NCBI GenBank assembly: GCA_014377485.1
Contig: JACMPM010000100.1
Location: 1-64,000, forward strand
Length of the DNA stretch: 64,000 bases
Origin: Bacteriovorax sp.
Lineage (GTDB): Bacteria > Bdellovibrionota > Bacteriovoracia > Bacteriovoracales > Bacteriovoracaceae
Direction: 5' to 3'
Part shown: positions 30,188 through 38,392 of the stretch, piece by piece
Position numbering within the stretch: the stretch's first letter is position 1
How the letters are laid out: the number at the start of each line of letters is the position of its first letter
The notes under the pieces: generated by a model
The model's database searches: none
What the model saw: only the letters and a program-made list of their open reading frames with translations
Told to the model about the DNA's origin: nothing
Position numbers and translations under genes: made by a program

Positions 30188-31747
30188 ATGAATTTTTATA
30201 CTGACGATCACCCTATCATTGCATGCAGTACTGGCACTCAAGCCAATACTGCCATTGCAGTGATAAGGCTTTCTGGTTTTAAATCTCTCTTATCTTTACA
30301 ATCTTTTTTCTCATTCTCTTTATCAAAAACTAAGCCGCGTTTTTCTCACCTATCAAATATAATTTTTGAAAATCAAATTTTTGATAATATACTGTTAGTG
30401 TTTTTTCCAGAAGGTGAGAGTTATACCGGTGAAAATGTTTTAGAACTCTCTGTTCACGGTAATTTATTAAATATTCAGAAAATTTTGGATCTTTTTATTC
30501 TTAATGCAGATTTTCGATCCGCCCATCCAGGTGAGTTTACTTATCGAGCACTTAAAAATAAAAAATTATCTCTTTCACAGGTTGAAGGCCTGGATATGCT
30601 TTTAAACGCTAATTCTAGTTTAATGCTTTCACAAGGCCTTGATATACTCCAAGGCGAGCTCCATACTCAATATATGCGCCTTTACGATAGTTTTTTGAAG
30701 CTTAAAGCTGCTGTAGAAATTTCGATAGATTTTTCTGAAGATGTAGGGGAGATGGAGTCTAATAAATTACTTAACGACTCTTTTAATTCTTTTTTTATAA
30801 TCCTGGAATCACTCCATGCCCGCACTCAAGGTAATATTTCTTCTCTTTTATCACCCGAAATGGTTTTAGTTGGTCAAACTAACGCAGGAAAGAGTTCTCT
30901 TTTTAACCTTTTAGTAAAACACAACCGCTCAATCGTTTCTTCCATTGCTGGGACCACTAGGGATTATATTTCCGAAGTGATTCATATCGATGGGACCAAT
31001 TATAATTTAGTCGACACTGCCGGTATTCGTGAATCAAAAGACGTTATTGAGAATATTGGAATAGATCGTGCCTTTGAAATTTTAAAGAGAGCATTTTTTA
31101 AGATTTTAATCGTTAATCCACTTGAAACAGATGAAGCTTATCTAGAAAAATTAGCTGGAATAGAATTTGATTTTTTAATCCTTTCTCACTCTGATAAAAC
31201 AGATTTTTTAAGCAAATCTTCCAATCTTGATTTATCAAAAATTATAGTTTCTCAAGTCGCTATTGCAAGCTTTGAAACTGGTTCTATAGGACCAGTAGAT
31301 CTTAAAATTTTTAAAAGTGGTCCCATAGGACCAGCTTTAAAAAGTGGTTCTATAGGACCACTCACAAAACATGGTCCTATAGAACCACTTACTAAAAATA
31401 CTGCCCCTATAGAACCATTCGCAACAAGTGGTTCTATAAAACCAGTGGAACCAAAAAGTATTAAAATTTCTGGTCCTATAGAACCACTTGTAAAGAGTTT
31501 ATTAGCTGAAAAATTTGGGATAGAGACGAGCAATAGTCCGATTTTACTTGAAAGACATAGAATATGTATAAATAATTTATACTTAAAAGCAACCACATTG
31601 TCTCGTAAAATCAATACTATAGGCGATATGGCTATCTTGTCATCTGAAATAAATATTTTTTCAAATTATCTGAGTGAATTGATCGGGATTATGTCGCCGG
31701 ATGATGTATTAAATTCAATATTTGCAAATTTCTGTATAGGGAAATAG
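30188..31747 (+). CDS. mnmE: tRNA modification GTPase MnmE with a repeat insertion
   Basis: MnmE acts with MnmG to modify the wobble uridine of tRNAs. From ATG 30188 it has 519 residues, against about 455 in most relatives. G1 is GQTNAGKSS (229-237), then GTTRDY and DTAGIRE with the catalytic Glu282. The G4 position reads SHSD instead of NKxD. The C-terminal FCIGK Cys motif is present. Residues 364-433 are a Gly/Pro/Ile repeat (GSIGP, GPIEP units) encoded by a palindromic DNA array, placed where the end of the G domain should be. The upstream in-frame extension overlaps yidC and is rejected. Confidence 0.93.
   Translation: MNFYTDDHPIIACSTGTQANTAIAVIRLSGFKSLLSLQSFFSFSLSKTKPRFSHLSNIIFENQIFDNILLVFFPEGESYTGENVLELSVHGNLLNIQKILDLFILNADFRSAHPGEFTYRALKNKKLSLSQVEGLDMLLNANSSLMLSQGLDILQGELHTQYMRLYDSFLKLKAAVEISIDFSEDVGEMESNKLLNDSFNSFFIILESLHARTQGNISSLLSPEMVLVGQTNAGKSSLFNLLVKHNRSIVSSIAGTTRDYISEVIHIDGTNYNLVDTAGIRESKDVIENIGIDRAFEILKRAFFKILIVNPLETDEAYLEKLAGIEFDFLILSHSDKTDFLSKSSNLDLSKIIVSQVAIASFETGSIGPVDLKIFKSGPIGPALKSGSIGPLTKHGPIEPLTKNTAPIEPFATSGSIKPVEPKSIKISGPIEPLVKSLLAEKFGIETSNSPILLERHRICINNLYLKATTLSRKINTIGDMAILSSEINIFSNYLSELIGIMSPDDVLNSIFANFCIGK
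31279..31486. repeat. Seven-copy array of a 16-bp palindromic repeat inside mnmE
   Basis: Copies begin at 31279, 31318, 31345, 31372, 31402, 31429 and 31471. The two main forms, TGGTTCTATAGGACCA (31279, 31345) and TGGTCCTATAGAACCA (31372, 31471), are exact reverse complements. The other three differ by one or two bases. Start-to-start distances (39, 27, 27, 30, 27, 42) are all multiples of three, so every copy is read in the same frame as GSIGP, GPIGP, GPIEP, APIEP or GSIKP. Spacers between copies are unrelated. Confidence 0.95.
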
Positions 31748-31794
31748 TCATTCTTCAATTTTTATATTACTAATTCAGAATAAAACAGAAGTGA

Positions 31795-31810
31795 TGTTCT
31801 ACGTGGAACA
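31795..31810. promoter_or_regulatory. parS-like ParB-binding site
   Basis: TGTTCTACGTGGAACA is a near-palindrome with 13 of 16 bases equal to the widespread parS consensus TGTTTCACGTGAAACA. It lies in the 65-base gap before mnmG, 3.5 kb from parB. Confidence 0.78.
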
Positions 31811-31812
31811 AT

Positions 31813-33666
31813 ATGATAAATAATTTCGATATTCTTATTATTGGTGGTGGTCATGCAGGCGCGGAAGCAGCTTGGATTTCTTCTCAGTTTGATTTAAAAA
31901 TTGCGCTCATTTCTTCACCAAACGCTTCACTAGCTTCGGCTCCCTGTAATCCGGCAATCGGTGGTGTGGGTAAGGGTCAAGTAGTCAGAGAAATTGATGC
32001 TCTCGGAGGATTGATGGGAATTCTTGCTGATAAGGCCGGAATTCAATTTCGAACCTTAAATGAGTCGAAGGGATTTGCAGTTCAGTCAACTCGCGTTCAG
32101 GTTGATAAAGATCTTTATACAAAAAACGCTGAAGCACTATTGGGTCAATTAGATAATTTAACTATTATTCGAAAGATGGTTTTGAACGTAGCCAAAGATG
32201 ATGATACTTTTTTTGTGACCACAGTAGACAATAATAAATACATTGCTAAAAAAATTATTGTAACGACGGGGACATTTCTCAATGGAAAGCTCCATACCGG
32301 AGAAGATCAAAAAGCTGGTGGAAGGGTAGATTGTGAAAAATCTGTTGGATTAAATGATTTATTTCAAGATATAAAAACTCTTCCCAATAGGTTTAAAACT
32401 GGTACACCACCGAGACTTGATAAAAAAACAATCGATTATTCGAAGATGGATCCACAAGACAGTGATCCAGAAACAAGAAACTTTCATGCTCTAAACGCAC
32501 CATTCACTAGAGAATCAACCCAAGTTTCTTGTTACCTCACTAAAACCAATGCTCAAACACTATCGATAATTAGGTCAAATAAAGATAGATCTCCTATTTT
32601 TAATGGTCAGATTAAAGGTGTTGGACCTCGTTATTGTCCAAGTATCGAAGATAAAGCCTTTCGTTATACTGAAAAAGACGTTCATCATATCTTCATCGAA
32701 CCAGAAGGATTGAATTTAGAAACGATTTATCCCAATGGGGTATCTACTTCGTTACCAAAAGACGTCCAAGAGAGCTTTGTTCAGACAATTTTGGGACTGG
32801 AGAGCGCAAAAATACTTATTCATGGATATGCTGTCGAATACGACGTGGTTGATACTTCTCAACTTTCAAAAGCAATGGAGTATAATTCTATTCCTGGTTT
32901 ATACTTTGCTGGCCAAGTTTGTGGAACTTCTGGGTATGAAGAAGCAGCTGGACAAGGAATTATTGCAGGAATAAATGCAAGTTTCGCCCTTATGAATAGA
33001 GAACCTCTAGTTTTAGATAGAACTGACTCTTATATTGGCGTAATGATCGAAGATTTGGTTACAAATAAGCGAGATGAGCCTTATAGGCTCTTTACTGCTC
33101 GGTCTGAAAATAGATTATATGTTCGCGAGGATAATACGATTTCTCGCATGAGAAAATATAGAAGAGAGCTTGGTTTGTTTACTCGTTTAGATTTATTTCA
33201 AGAAGATTTTCTGGAAGAAGTAGAACTTTTAAAGAAATTAGTCGATTCAACAATGATTTACTCTAATGAAGAAACAAAAAAATACTTTATAGTGCATAAT
33301 TATGGCCCACTAGATATTAATATCAGCTTTAAGGAACTATTAAAGAGACCTGAAAATAGTCCCGTTGTCGTTCTTGATCGTGAGACAAAACGTTTTGGCG
33401 TATGTTTTAGTATTGATGTAGTTCGAACGGTTGCTATTTCGGTTAAATACGAAGGCTATATCGATAGAGCTATTATCGAATCCGAAAAGATAAACAGACT
33501 AGGAAAGAAGAAGCTTAACTGGGAATCACTTGTTGAATCAAAAAATATTTCCTTTGAATGCAAATTAAGAATTAAAACAATTAAACCCGAAACATTTGCC
33601 CAATTGCAGAGAATAGAAGGAATAAGACCCGCTACCTTAGCATACGTGGCCGGAAACATAATTTAA
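31813..33666 (+). CDS. mnmG: tRNA uridine 5-carboxymethylaminomethyl modification enzyme MnmG
   Basis: A 617-residue FAD enzyme that partners MnmE. The FAD motif is IIGGGHAGAEAA. Other family landmarks are GIGGVGKGQVVREIDALGG-like sequence near residue 47, PNRFKTGTPPRL, the redox Cys in RYCPSIEDK, and GLYFAGQVCGTSGYEEAAGQG. The start ATG is two bases after a parS-like site. The stop overlaps the rsmG ATG by one base. Confidence 0.96.
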   Translation: MINNFDILIIGGGHAGAEAAWISSQFDLKIALISSPNASLASAPCNPAIGGVGKGQVVREIDALGGLMGILADKAGIQFRTLNESKGFAVQSTRVQVDKDLYTKNAEALLGQLDNLTIIRKMVLNVAKDDDTFFVTTVDNNKYIAKKIIVTTGTFLNGKLHTGEDQKAGGRVDCEKSVGLNDLFQDIKTLPNRFKTGTPPRLDKKTIDYSKMDPQDSDPETRNFHALNAPFTRESTQVSCYLTKTNAQTLSIIRSNKDRSPIFNGQIKGVGPRYCPSIEDKAFRYTEKDVHHIFIEPEGLNLETIYPNGVSTSLPKDVQESFVQTILGLESAKILIHGYAVEYDVVDTSQLSKAMEYNSIPGLYFAGQVCGTSGYEEAAGQGIIAGINASFALMNREPLVLDRTDSYIGVMIEDLVTNKRDEPYRLFTARSENRLYVREDNTISRMRKYRRELGLFTRLDLFQEDFLEEVELLKKLVDSTMIYSNEETKKYFIVHNYGPLDINISFKELLKRPENSPVVVLDRETKRFGVCFSIDVVRTVAISVKYEGYIDRAIIESEKINRLGKKKLNWESLVESKNISFECKLRIKTIKPETFAQLQRIEGIRPATLAYVAGNII

Positions 33667-34304
33667 TGAAAGATTTTAGCCAAAAGTACCTAGAGCTGCT
33701 CACTGGAGAATTTGCTGGGATAAATTTAACCAAAATACAAAGTCCCGAAGAGTTTTATCAAAAACAAATCGTAGACTCAGTACTTCCACAAACAGAAAGC
33801 AAGGTTTTTAAAAATGCACTTGAAGCTACAAAACTTCTAGTTGATGTTGGCTTTGGTGGTGGTTTTCCCGTTCTGCCATTAGCATTTATGAACCCAGATA
33901 AAAAATTTATTGGTTTTGATGCTCGTGCTAAAAAAGCTCAGACTGTTCAAAAAATTGCCAATATCTTGGGCTTAACAAATGTCAAATTAAAACATCAGAG
34001 ACTAGAGGTTGTGGACTTTGATATGGACGTGGTCATTACATTCAAAGCAGTGGGAAAAGTTTCAGATTATCTTCCGCTTTTGCGCACTAGCAAAACCCTG
34101 TATGTCTTTTTTTATAAAGGACCAAACTTTTATGAATTAGAAGATATAGAAGCAATGCTTGAAAAGGATTGGGAATTAATTGAAGAAAAATCTTATGATG
34201 TCCCAGGAACCGAAGGTCGTCTTTTATTGGGTTTCAAAAATAGAAAAGTTCTACGTGGAACAATTCAAACAGAAAAAATTATTAAATTTTCTGAGTTACT
34301 TTAA
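33666..34304 (+). CDS. rsmG: 16S rRNA (guanine-N7)-methyltransferase RsmG
   Basis: A 212-residue SAM-dependent methyltransferase that modifies G527 of 16S rRNA. The SAM-binding loop is VDVGFGGGFPVLPLAF, followed by FIGFDARAKKAQTVQKIANILGL. Position between mnmG and parA is the standard origin-proximal order. The last quarter of the gene contains a second parS-like site within the codons for VLRGT. Confidence 0.92.
   Translation: MKDFSQKYLELLTGEFAGINLTKIQSPEEFYQKQIVDSVLPQTESKVFKNALEATKLLVDVGFGGGFPVLPLAFMNPDKKFIGFDARAKKAQTVQKIANILGLTNVKLKHQRLEVVDFDMDVVITFKAVGKVSDYLPLLRTSKTLYVFFYKGPNFYELEDIEAMLEKDWELIEEKSYDVPGTEGRLLLGFKNRKVLRGTIQTEKIIKFSELL
34247..34262. promoter_or_regulatory. Second parS-like ParB-binding site (inside rsmG)
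   Basis: AGTTCTACGTGGAACA is identical to the 31795 site except for the first base, although it lies in coding DNA. Two copies 2.4 kb apart and just upstream of parA-parB support a true partition site. Confidence 0.75.
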
Positions 34305-34355
34305 TAGATTAAACTTGTATAAATACTCTACAAATACGAAAAAAAGGAATCATAA

Positions 34356-35273
34356 ATGGCTAAAATTATAGCAATGATGAACCAAAAAGGTGGAGTTGGT
34401 AAAACAACATCTTCTGTAAATTTGGCGGCGTGTCTAGCAGTAGCCGAGAAAAAAACTCTACTAATAGACCTTGACCCGCAGGGCAATGGAAGTATCAGTA
34501 TTGGCCTATCAAAAGATAAATTCGCAGGGAAAAATATTTACCATGCTCTTATCGGCCAGATTGGTTTGAAAGAAGCTATTTATGAATCAGAGCTTCCGTA
34601 CTTTGATATTTGCCCTTCTGATAATAATTTATCAGGTGCAGAAATTGAATTAGTAAGTTTGTTTGCACGTGAATCAAAATTAAAAAATGCCTTTAAAGCA
34701 ATTGAAAAAGATTACGATTATATCATCATCGATTGTCCTCCATCGCTAGGTCTATTAACTGTGAACGCCCTCAATGCAGCTCACTCATATATTGTACCTA
34801 TGCAAACAGAATTTTTGGCAATGGAAGGCCTTGCTCAATTATTAAATACGGTAAAATTAATTCGTTCATCATTAAATCCAGATTTAGAATTAGATGGGAT
34901 TTTATTAACGATGTATGATTCTCGTTCAGGTCTTCATAAGCAAGTAGTCAATGAAATTAAAACTCATTTTGGCGATGTTGTTTTCAATACAATTATTCCA
35001 AGAAATGTGAAGCTTGCTGAGTGCCCAAGTTTTGGAAAACCAATCATCCTTTATGATATCGAATCAAAGGGAAGTGAAGCTTATTTGGCATTGGCCAAAG
35101 AGCTTATTCTTAAAGAACGATTTAAAGGTAATTCGAAAGAAAATTCAAAAGAAACATCAGCGAAGAATAATGGATCATCAAGTGTCGCTCAGGAAATCAA
35201 ACTTCCAGAAGAAGAATTGCTCGATATTATTCCCGGACTAGAAACTATTAACTTTGATGGAATTCAAATTTAA
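34356..35273 (+). CDS. parA: Chromosome partitioning ATPase ParA (Soj)
   Basis: A 305-residue deviant-Walker ATPase: MMNQKGGVGKTTSSVNLA carries the signature Lys, followed by LLIDLDPQGN and YIIIDCPPSLGLLTVNAL. It forms nucleoid-bound gradients that move ParB-parS complexes. The C-terminal 45 residues after LILKER are a polar, Ser/Asn/Lys-rich tail not usual for Soj proteins. AAAGGAA precedes the ATG. parB follows after 23 bases. Confidence 0.95.
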   Translation: MAKIIAMMNQKGGVGKTTSSVNLAACLAVAEKKTLLIDLDPQGNGSISIGLSKDKFAGKNIYHALIGQIGLKEAIYESELPYFDICPSDNNLSGAEIELVSLFARESKLKNAFKAIEKDYDYIIIDCPPSLGLLTVNALNAAHSYIVPMQTEFLAMEGLAQLLNTVKLIRSSLNPDLELDGILLTMYDSRSGLHKQVVNEIKTHFGDVVFNTIIPRNVKLAECPSFGKPIILYDIESKGSEAYLALAKELILKERFKGNSKENSKETSAKNNGSSSVAQEIKLPEEELLDIIPGLETINFDGIQI

Positions 35274-35296
35274 GGCTTAAACCTTACGGAGTTGTT

Positions 35297-36244
35297 ATGG
35301 CCAAAAAACTAGCATTAGGAAAAGGGATCGCTTCATTACTTCAAGAGTCGACTCCGCAATCGGTAGTCAGTCAAACTTATCATAATAAGTTTGGAAATAT
35401 GAATGAAGATGAGCAACACGAGCAAGCGCAAGAAAAAGAAGTCGAAATTCGCTATGAGAATTCACCACTTCTGGTTGACGTTGGTTCTATTAAAACCAAT
35501 CCAAATCAACCAAGAAAAATATTCAAAGAAAAAGATCTTGAAGAACTTGCAGAATCAATAAAAGAAAATGGAATAATTCAACCGCTTGTCGTAGCGGAAT
35601 TAGAGAATGGTCAGTTTGAACTAATTGCGGGAGAAAGACGTTTAAGAGCTGCTAAAAAAGCAGGTCTTGAACAAGTTCCTGTAGTTGTTAAGAGAGCGAC
35701 AGATCGTGAAAAAATGATCATGTCTATTATAGAAAACGTTCAACGTGCAGATCTAAACTGTGTTGAAGAAGCACTTGCTTACTACCAACTAATGAACGAA
35801 TACAAATTAACTCAAGAAGATGTGGCCAAGAAGCTTGGAAAAGAGCGATCGACAGTAGCAAACTTTTTGAGAATTCTAAACCTTCCCCGTCCAGTAATAG
35901 ATCTTCTTCAAAAAGAGATGCTCTCATTTGGGCACGCGAAGATTTTAGCAGCCGTTAAAGAGCGTGAGGATGCCATTAGACTGGCAAACGTTGCAGTAGC
36001 TAATGGTTGGTCGGTTCGTGACCTAGAAAACGGAATAAAGGCTAAAAAGCCTATAAAAGAAAAAGCTGAACGAAAAAATCCATTTTTTGATGAAAAGCTT
36101 GATCAATTTAGAAAGACTCTAGAGCAAAAAACAGGATACCACTTTGGTATTAACTCGGGGAAAAATGGAACTGGTCATATCGTTCTTAAATTTAGCAATG
36201 AAGCAGAATTTAACGATATTTACGAATTTCTATTATCGAAATAG
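35297..36244 (+). CDS. parB: Chromosome partitioning protein ParB (Spo0J)
   Basis: A 315-residue CTP-dependent clamp. The N-domain has NPNQPRKIF and the GERRLRAAKKAG nucleotide motif. A helix-turn-helix region (LTQEDVAKKLGKERSTVANFLRIL) reads parS, and a C-terminal dimer domain ends the protein. An unusually acidic stretch (about 35-55) precedes the NPNQPRK motif. It should bind the two parS-like sites upstream. Confidence 0.95.
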   Translation: MAKKLALGKGIASLLQESTPQSVVSQTYHNKFGNMNEDEQHEQAQEKEVEIRYENSPLLVDVGSIKTNPNQPRKIFKEKDLEELAESIKENGIIQPLVVAELENGQFELIAGERRLRAAKKAGLEQVPVVVKRATDREKMIMSIIENVQRADLNCVEEALAYYQLMNEYKLTQEDVAKKLGKERSTVANFLRILNLPRPVIDLLQKEMLSFGHAKILAAVKEREDAIRLANVAVANGWSVRDLENGIKAKKPIKEKAERKNPFFDEKLDQFRKTLEQKTGYHFGINSGKNGTGHIVLKFSNEAEFNDIYEFLLSK

Positions 36245-36262
36245 AATAAGTTAAGACAAAAA

Positions 36263-36306
36263 GAATTGAGGTCCTATTAAGCTTCATGCCCCTATAGGAC
36301 CAATTC
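36263..36306. repeat. Hairpin with a repeat copy between parB and the bactofilin gene
   Basis: GAATTG-AG-GTCCTAT on the left pairs with ATAGGACCAATTC on the right (13 pairs, a two-base bulge). The right arm lies in TGCCCCTATAGGACCA (36287-36302), which matches the 16-mer of the mnmE array at 14 of 16 bases. No T-tract follows, so intrinsic termination is doubtful. It could protect RNA ends or bind protein. Confidence 0.65.
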
Positions 36307-36324
36307 ATACTCAAGGATGAAGTC

Positions 36325-36675
36325 ATGCAAAGACGACGTGGAGAAGTATCTGCCATTATCGAAGAAGGTTGTAAATTTGAAGGAAACTTATCTTTCAATG
36401 GTACGGCCAGAATAGCAGGGATCGTAAACGGAAGTGTTTTTTCAAATGATACAGTCGTCATTTCAGAAGGGGCGATCATCAACGCCGACATCAACGCTAA
36501 CATCATCATCATTGCAGGATCTGTAAAGGGAAACATCAAAGCGAGTTCTCGCGTTGAGATTTTAAAACCCGCAAGATTTGAAGGAATTATTACGACGCCA
36601 AGTCTCATTGTTGAAGAAGGCGTAATATTCCACGGCACAACAAAAATGCGTGACAAGAAAAATACTCAAACCTAA
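36325..36675 (+). CDS. Bactofilin
   Basis: A 116-residue protein of the bactofilin family (DUF583). A repetitive beta-helix core is seen in AIIEEGCKFEGNLSFNGTARIAG, VNGSVFSNDTVVISEGAIINADI and GNIKASSRVEIL, with short polar ends. Bactofilins polymerise without nucleotide into membrane-associated scaffolds for cell shape or for ParA/ParB positioning. Location directly after parAB, as in several proteobacteria, fits the latter. Confidence 0.9.
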   Translation: MQRRRGEVSAIIEEGCKFEGNLSFNGTARIAGIVNGSVFSNDTVVISEGAIINADINANIIIIAGSVKGNIKASSRVEILKPARFEGIITTPSLIVEEGVIFHGTTKMRDKKNTQT

Positions 36676-36706
36676 TCGCGTTATATTGCATTAACCTTAA
36701 ATTTTC

Positions 36707-36735
36707 TTGACGATAAACGCTTAAAACATTATTCA
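36707..36735 (+). promoter_or_regulatory. Probable promoter of the atpF'-F-H-A-G-D-C operon
   Basis: TTGACG and TATTCA are 17 bases apart. Transcription from here would start at about 36742, after the first in-frame GTG (36739) of the next gene, which supports the downstream ATG 36823 as the true start. Confidence 0.5.
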
Positions 36736-36822
36736 TAAGTGAAAAAAATATTCACCGATATCAATATTATTTTAACGGGCTTTCGCTTCTCGGAAGATCT
36801 TCGTCGGGAGTTATATAAGACA

Positions 36823-37266
36823 ATGGATACGATTGTAATAATTTTAAAGGCCCTAAAGATCGATCAGACGGTTCTCATCCAATTCGGAATGTTATTGATA
36901 TTTTTTAATACAATAGCACCTCTGTTATTTAAAAAAATTCAAGCTGTACTGGAACTTAGAGAAAGCAAAACGGTAAAACTAGAGTCCCATGCACATAATG
37001 TTTACAAAAAAGCCGAAGATTTAGCAGAACAATACAAAGCAAAAGTTGAAAAAACTCATCAAGACTCTCAAGAAATTTCACAAAAAAAGAAATCTGATAT
37101 TTTAAATAAAGAAAAAGAAGTTTTAAAATCCGAAGAAGATAAACTCAGTTCAGAATATGAACTAAGAAAATCTAAAATTCTAAAAGAAATGTCGGAAAAA
37201 AGAACACTGATCATGTCTGAAGCTGACAAGCTGGCAGGCAATCTTGTTGAAAAACTTACTAAATAA
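36823..37266 (+). CDS. ATP synthase F0 subunit b' (b-like)
   Basis: A 147-residue stator protein: an N-terminal membrane helix (QFGMLLIFFNTIAPLLF) and a long Lys/Glu-rich coiled coil. It is directly before a second b-type gene, so it is called b'. I choose ATG 36823 (GGGAG 12 bases upstream). GTG 36739 would add 28 residues but lies at or before the predicted transcription start. It would link F1 to the a subunit as a b/b' heterodimer. Confidence 0.8.
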   Translation: MDTIVIILKALKIDQTVLIQFGMLLIFFNTIAPLLFKKIQAVLELRESKTVKLESHAHNVYKKAEDLAEQYKAKVEKTHQDSQEISQKKKSDILNKEKEVLKSEEDKLSSEYELRKSKILKEMSEKRTLIMSEADKLAGNLVEKLTK

Positions 37267-37275
37267 GGAATCGTA

Positions 37276-37821
37276 GTGAAAAAGATAATCTATTATTCAT
37301 TTTTGATGACATCGTTTCTCTCGGTTGCAGTTGCAAGCGAAGAAGCTGTTCAACATGAAGCTTCTATTTGGGATTTAAAATATCCTTTTATTAATTTTAT
37401 AATACTATTAGCGATACTTTCAAAGGTAGTTAAGCCTTTAAGAGAAAAATTTAACAAACAAGCAGATGACGTTAAATCACTTATGGATTCTGCAGCAAGA
37501 AATAATAAAGATGCTGAAGATAGATTAAATAAGTTTCAAGCAAAAGTTAAAAATCTGGATTCAGAACTGGTCAAGATAATTGCTGAATATGAATCAGACG
37601 CTGCTCAATTTGCTAAAAATCAAAGCGAAGAAACACAAACAACAATTGCTCGAATGAAACGCGATCTTGAAAATAAATTAGATGGCGAGAAAACGGAATT
37701 AATAGATGAGTTGAATCATGACCTGATTAATAAAGTTGTATCAAGCACTAAGGCAACAATTAAAAGCAATAAAGATTTCCAAGTCAAGGCAACACAAAAA
37801 ATTGTATCCGAACTTAGATAA
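37276..37821 (+). CDS. atpF: ATP synthase F0 subunit b
   Basis: A 181-residue peripheral-stalk subunit. It starts with a signal-peptide-like segment (FLMTSFLSVAVASEEA), then WDLKYPFINFIILLAIL as the membrane helix, and a long charged coiled coil (about 55-181). GTG start at 37276, 9 bases after atpF'. An N-terminal leader on subunit b is shared with a and c in this genome. Confidence 0.88.
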   Translation: MKKIIYYSFLMTSFLSVAVASEEAVQHEASIWDLKYPFINFIILLAILSKVVKPLREKFNKQADDVKSLMDSAARNNKDAEDRLNKFQAKVKNLDSELVKIIAEYESDAAQFAKNQSEETQTTIARMKRDLENKLDGEKTELIDELNHDLINKVVSSTKATIKSNKDFQVKATQKIVSELR

Positions 37822-37842
37822 TCGTTTGTAGATAGGAATAAA

Positions 37843-38382
37843 ATGAAAGAGCAAATTATCGCCAAAGCATATGCCCAATCAATAGTAGAACTTTCAGAAG
37901 AGTTGAAACTAGATTTAGCAAAAGAATTAACCTCGCTTAGCGAAGCAATTAATACAAGTAACGATCTTGAAACCTTGCTATTCTTAGATGTTTTTACTGT
38001 TGAAGAAAAATTAAGTGTTCTTAATACTGTAATGGACAAATTAAACTTGTCTCAAATTACAAAAAACTTTCTTCATTTTTTAATCCAGGAAAAAAGAATT
38101 GGTTTAATGCCAATGATTTTCAAAAACGTAATTGTAATTGATGATCATAAAAAAGGTTTTTTAAGAGGAACAATTGAGGGAAGTGAAGACTCAATTCCAG
38201 TAGATGTTAAAGAAAAGCTTAAATCTTATCTTCAACAAAAACTCGGAAAAGAAACTATTTTAGAATATATAAAAAATGAAAACGTTTCAGCTGGATATAA
38301 AGTTACAGTTGAAGACCTTCAGTTAGATGCGTCCCTAGAAAATCAATTAGAAAAATTTAAAGAAAGTGTTTTAAATTCGTAA
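37843..38382 (+). CDS. atpH: ATP synthase F1 subunit delta
   Basis: A 179-residue delta subunit that holds the peripheral stalk to the top of F1. Family features are the N-terminal IIAKAYAQSIVELSEE helix bundle and the central ITKNFLHFLIQEKRIGLMP. The C-terminal beta part (GFLRGTIEGSEDS, NVSAGYKVTVEDLQLDASLENQLEKFKES) is also typical. It follows atpF by 21 bases and precedes atpA by 10. Confidence 0.93.
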   Translation: MKEQIIAKAYAQSIVELSEELKLDLAKELTSLSEAINTSNDLETLLFLDVFTVEEKLSVLNTVMDKLNLSQITKNFLHFLIQEKRIGLMPMIFKNVIVIDDHKKGFLRGTIEGSEDSIPVDVKEKLKSYLQQKLGKETILEYIKNENVSAGYKVTVEDLQLDASLENQLEKFKESVLNS

Positions 38383-38392
38383 GAGGTAAAAA

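Noticed and set aside
31252-31614. Open frame of 120 codons on the minus strand through the mnmE repeat
   Set aside because: It is open mainly because the palindromes read similarly on both strands; no start signal or family features support it.
35481-35499. TTGGTTCTATTAAAACCAA in parB, close to copy 6 of the mnmE repeat with one extra T
   Set aside because: It encodes GSIKTN directly before the canonical NPNQPRK motif of ParB, so conserved coding explains it better than the repeat.
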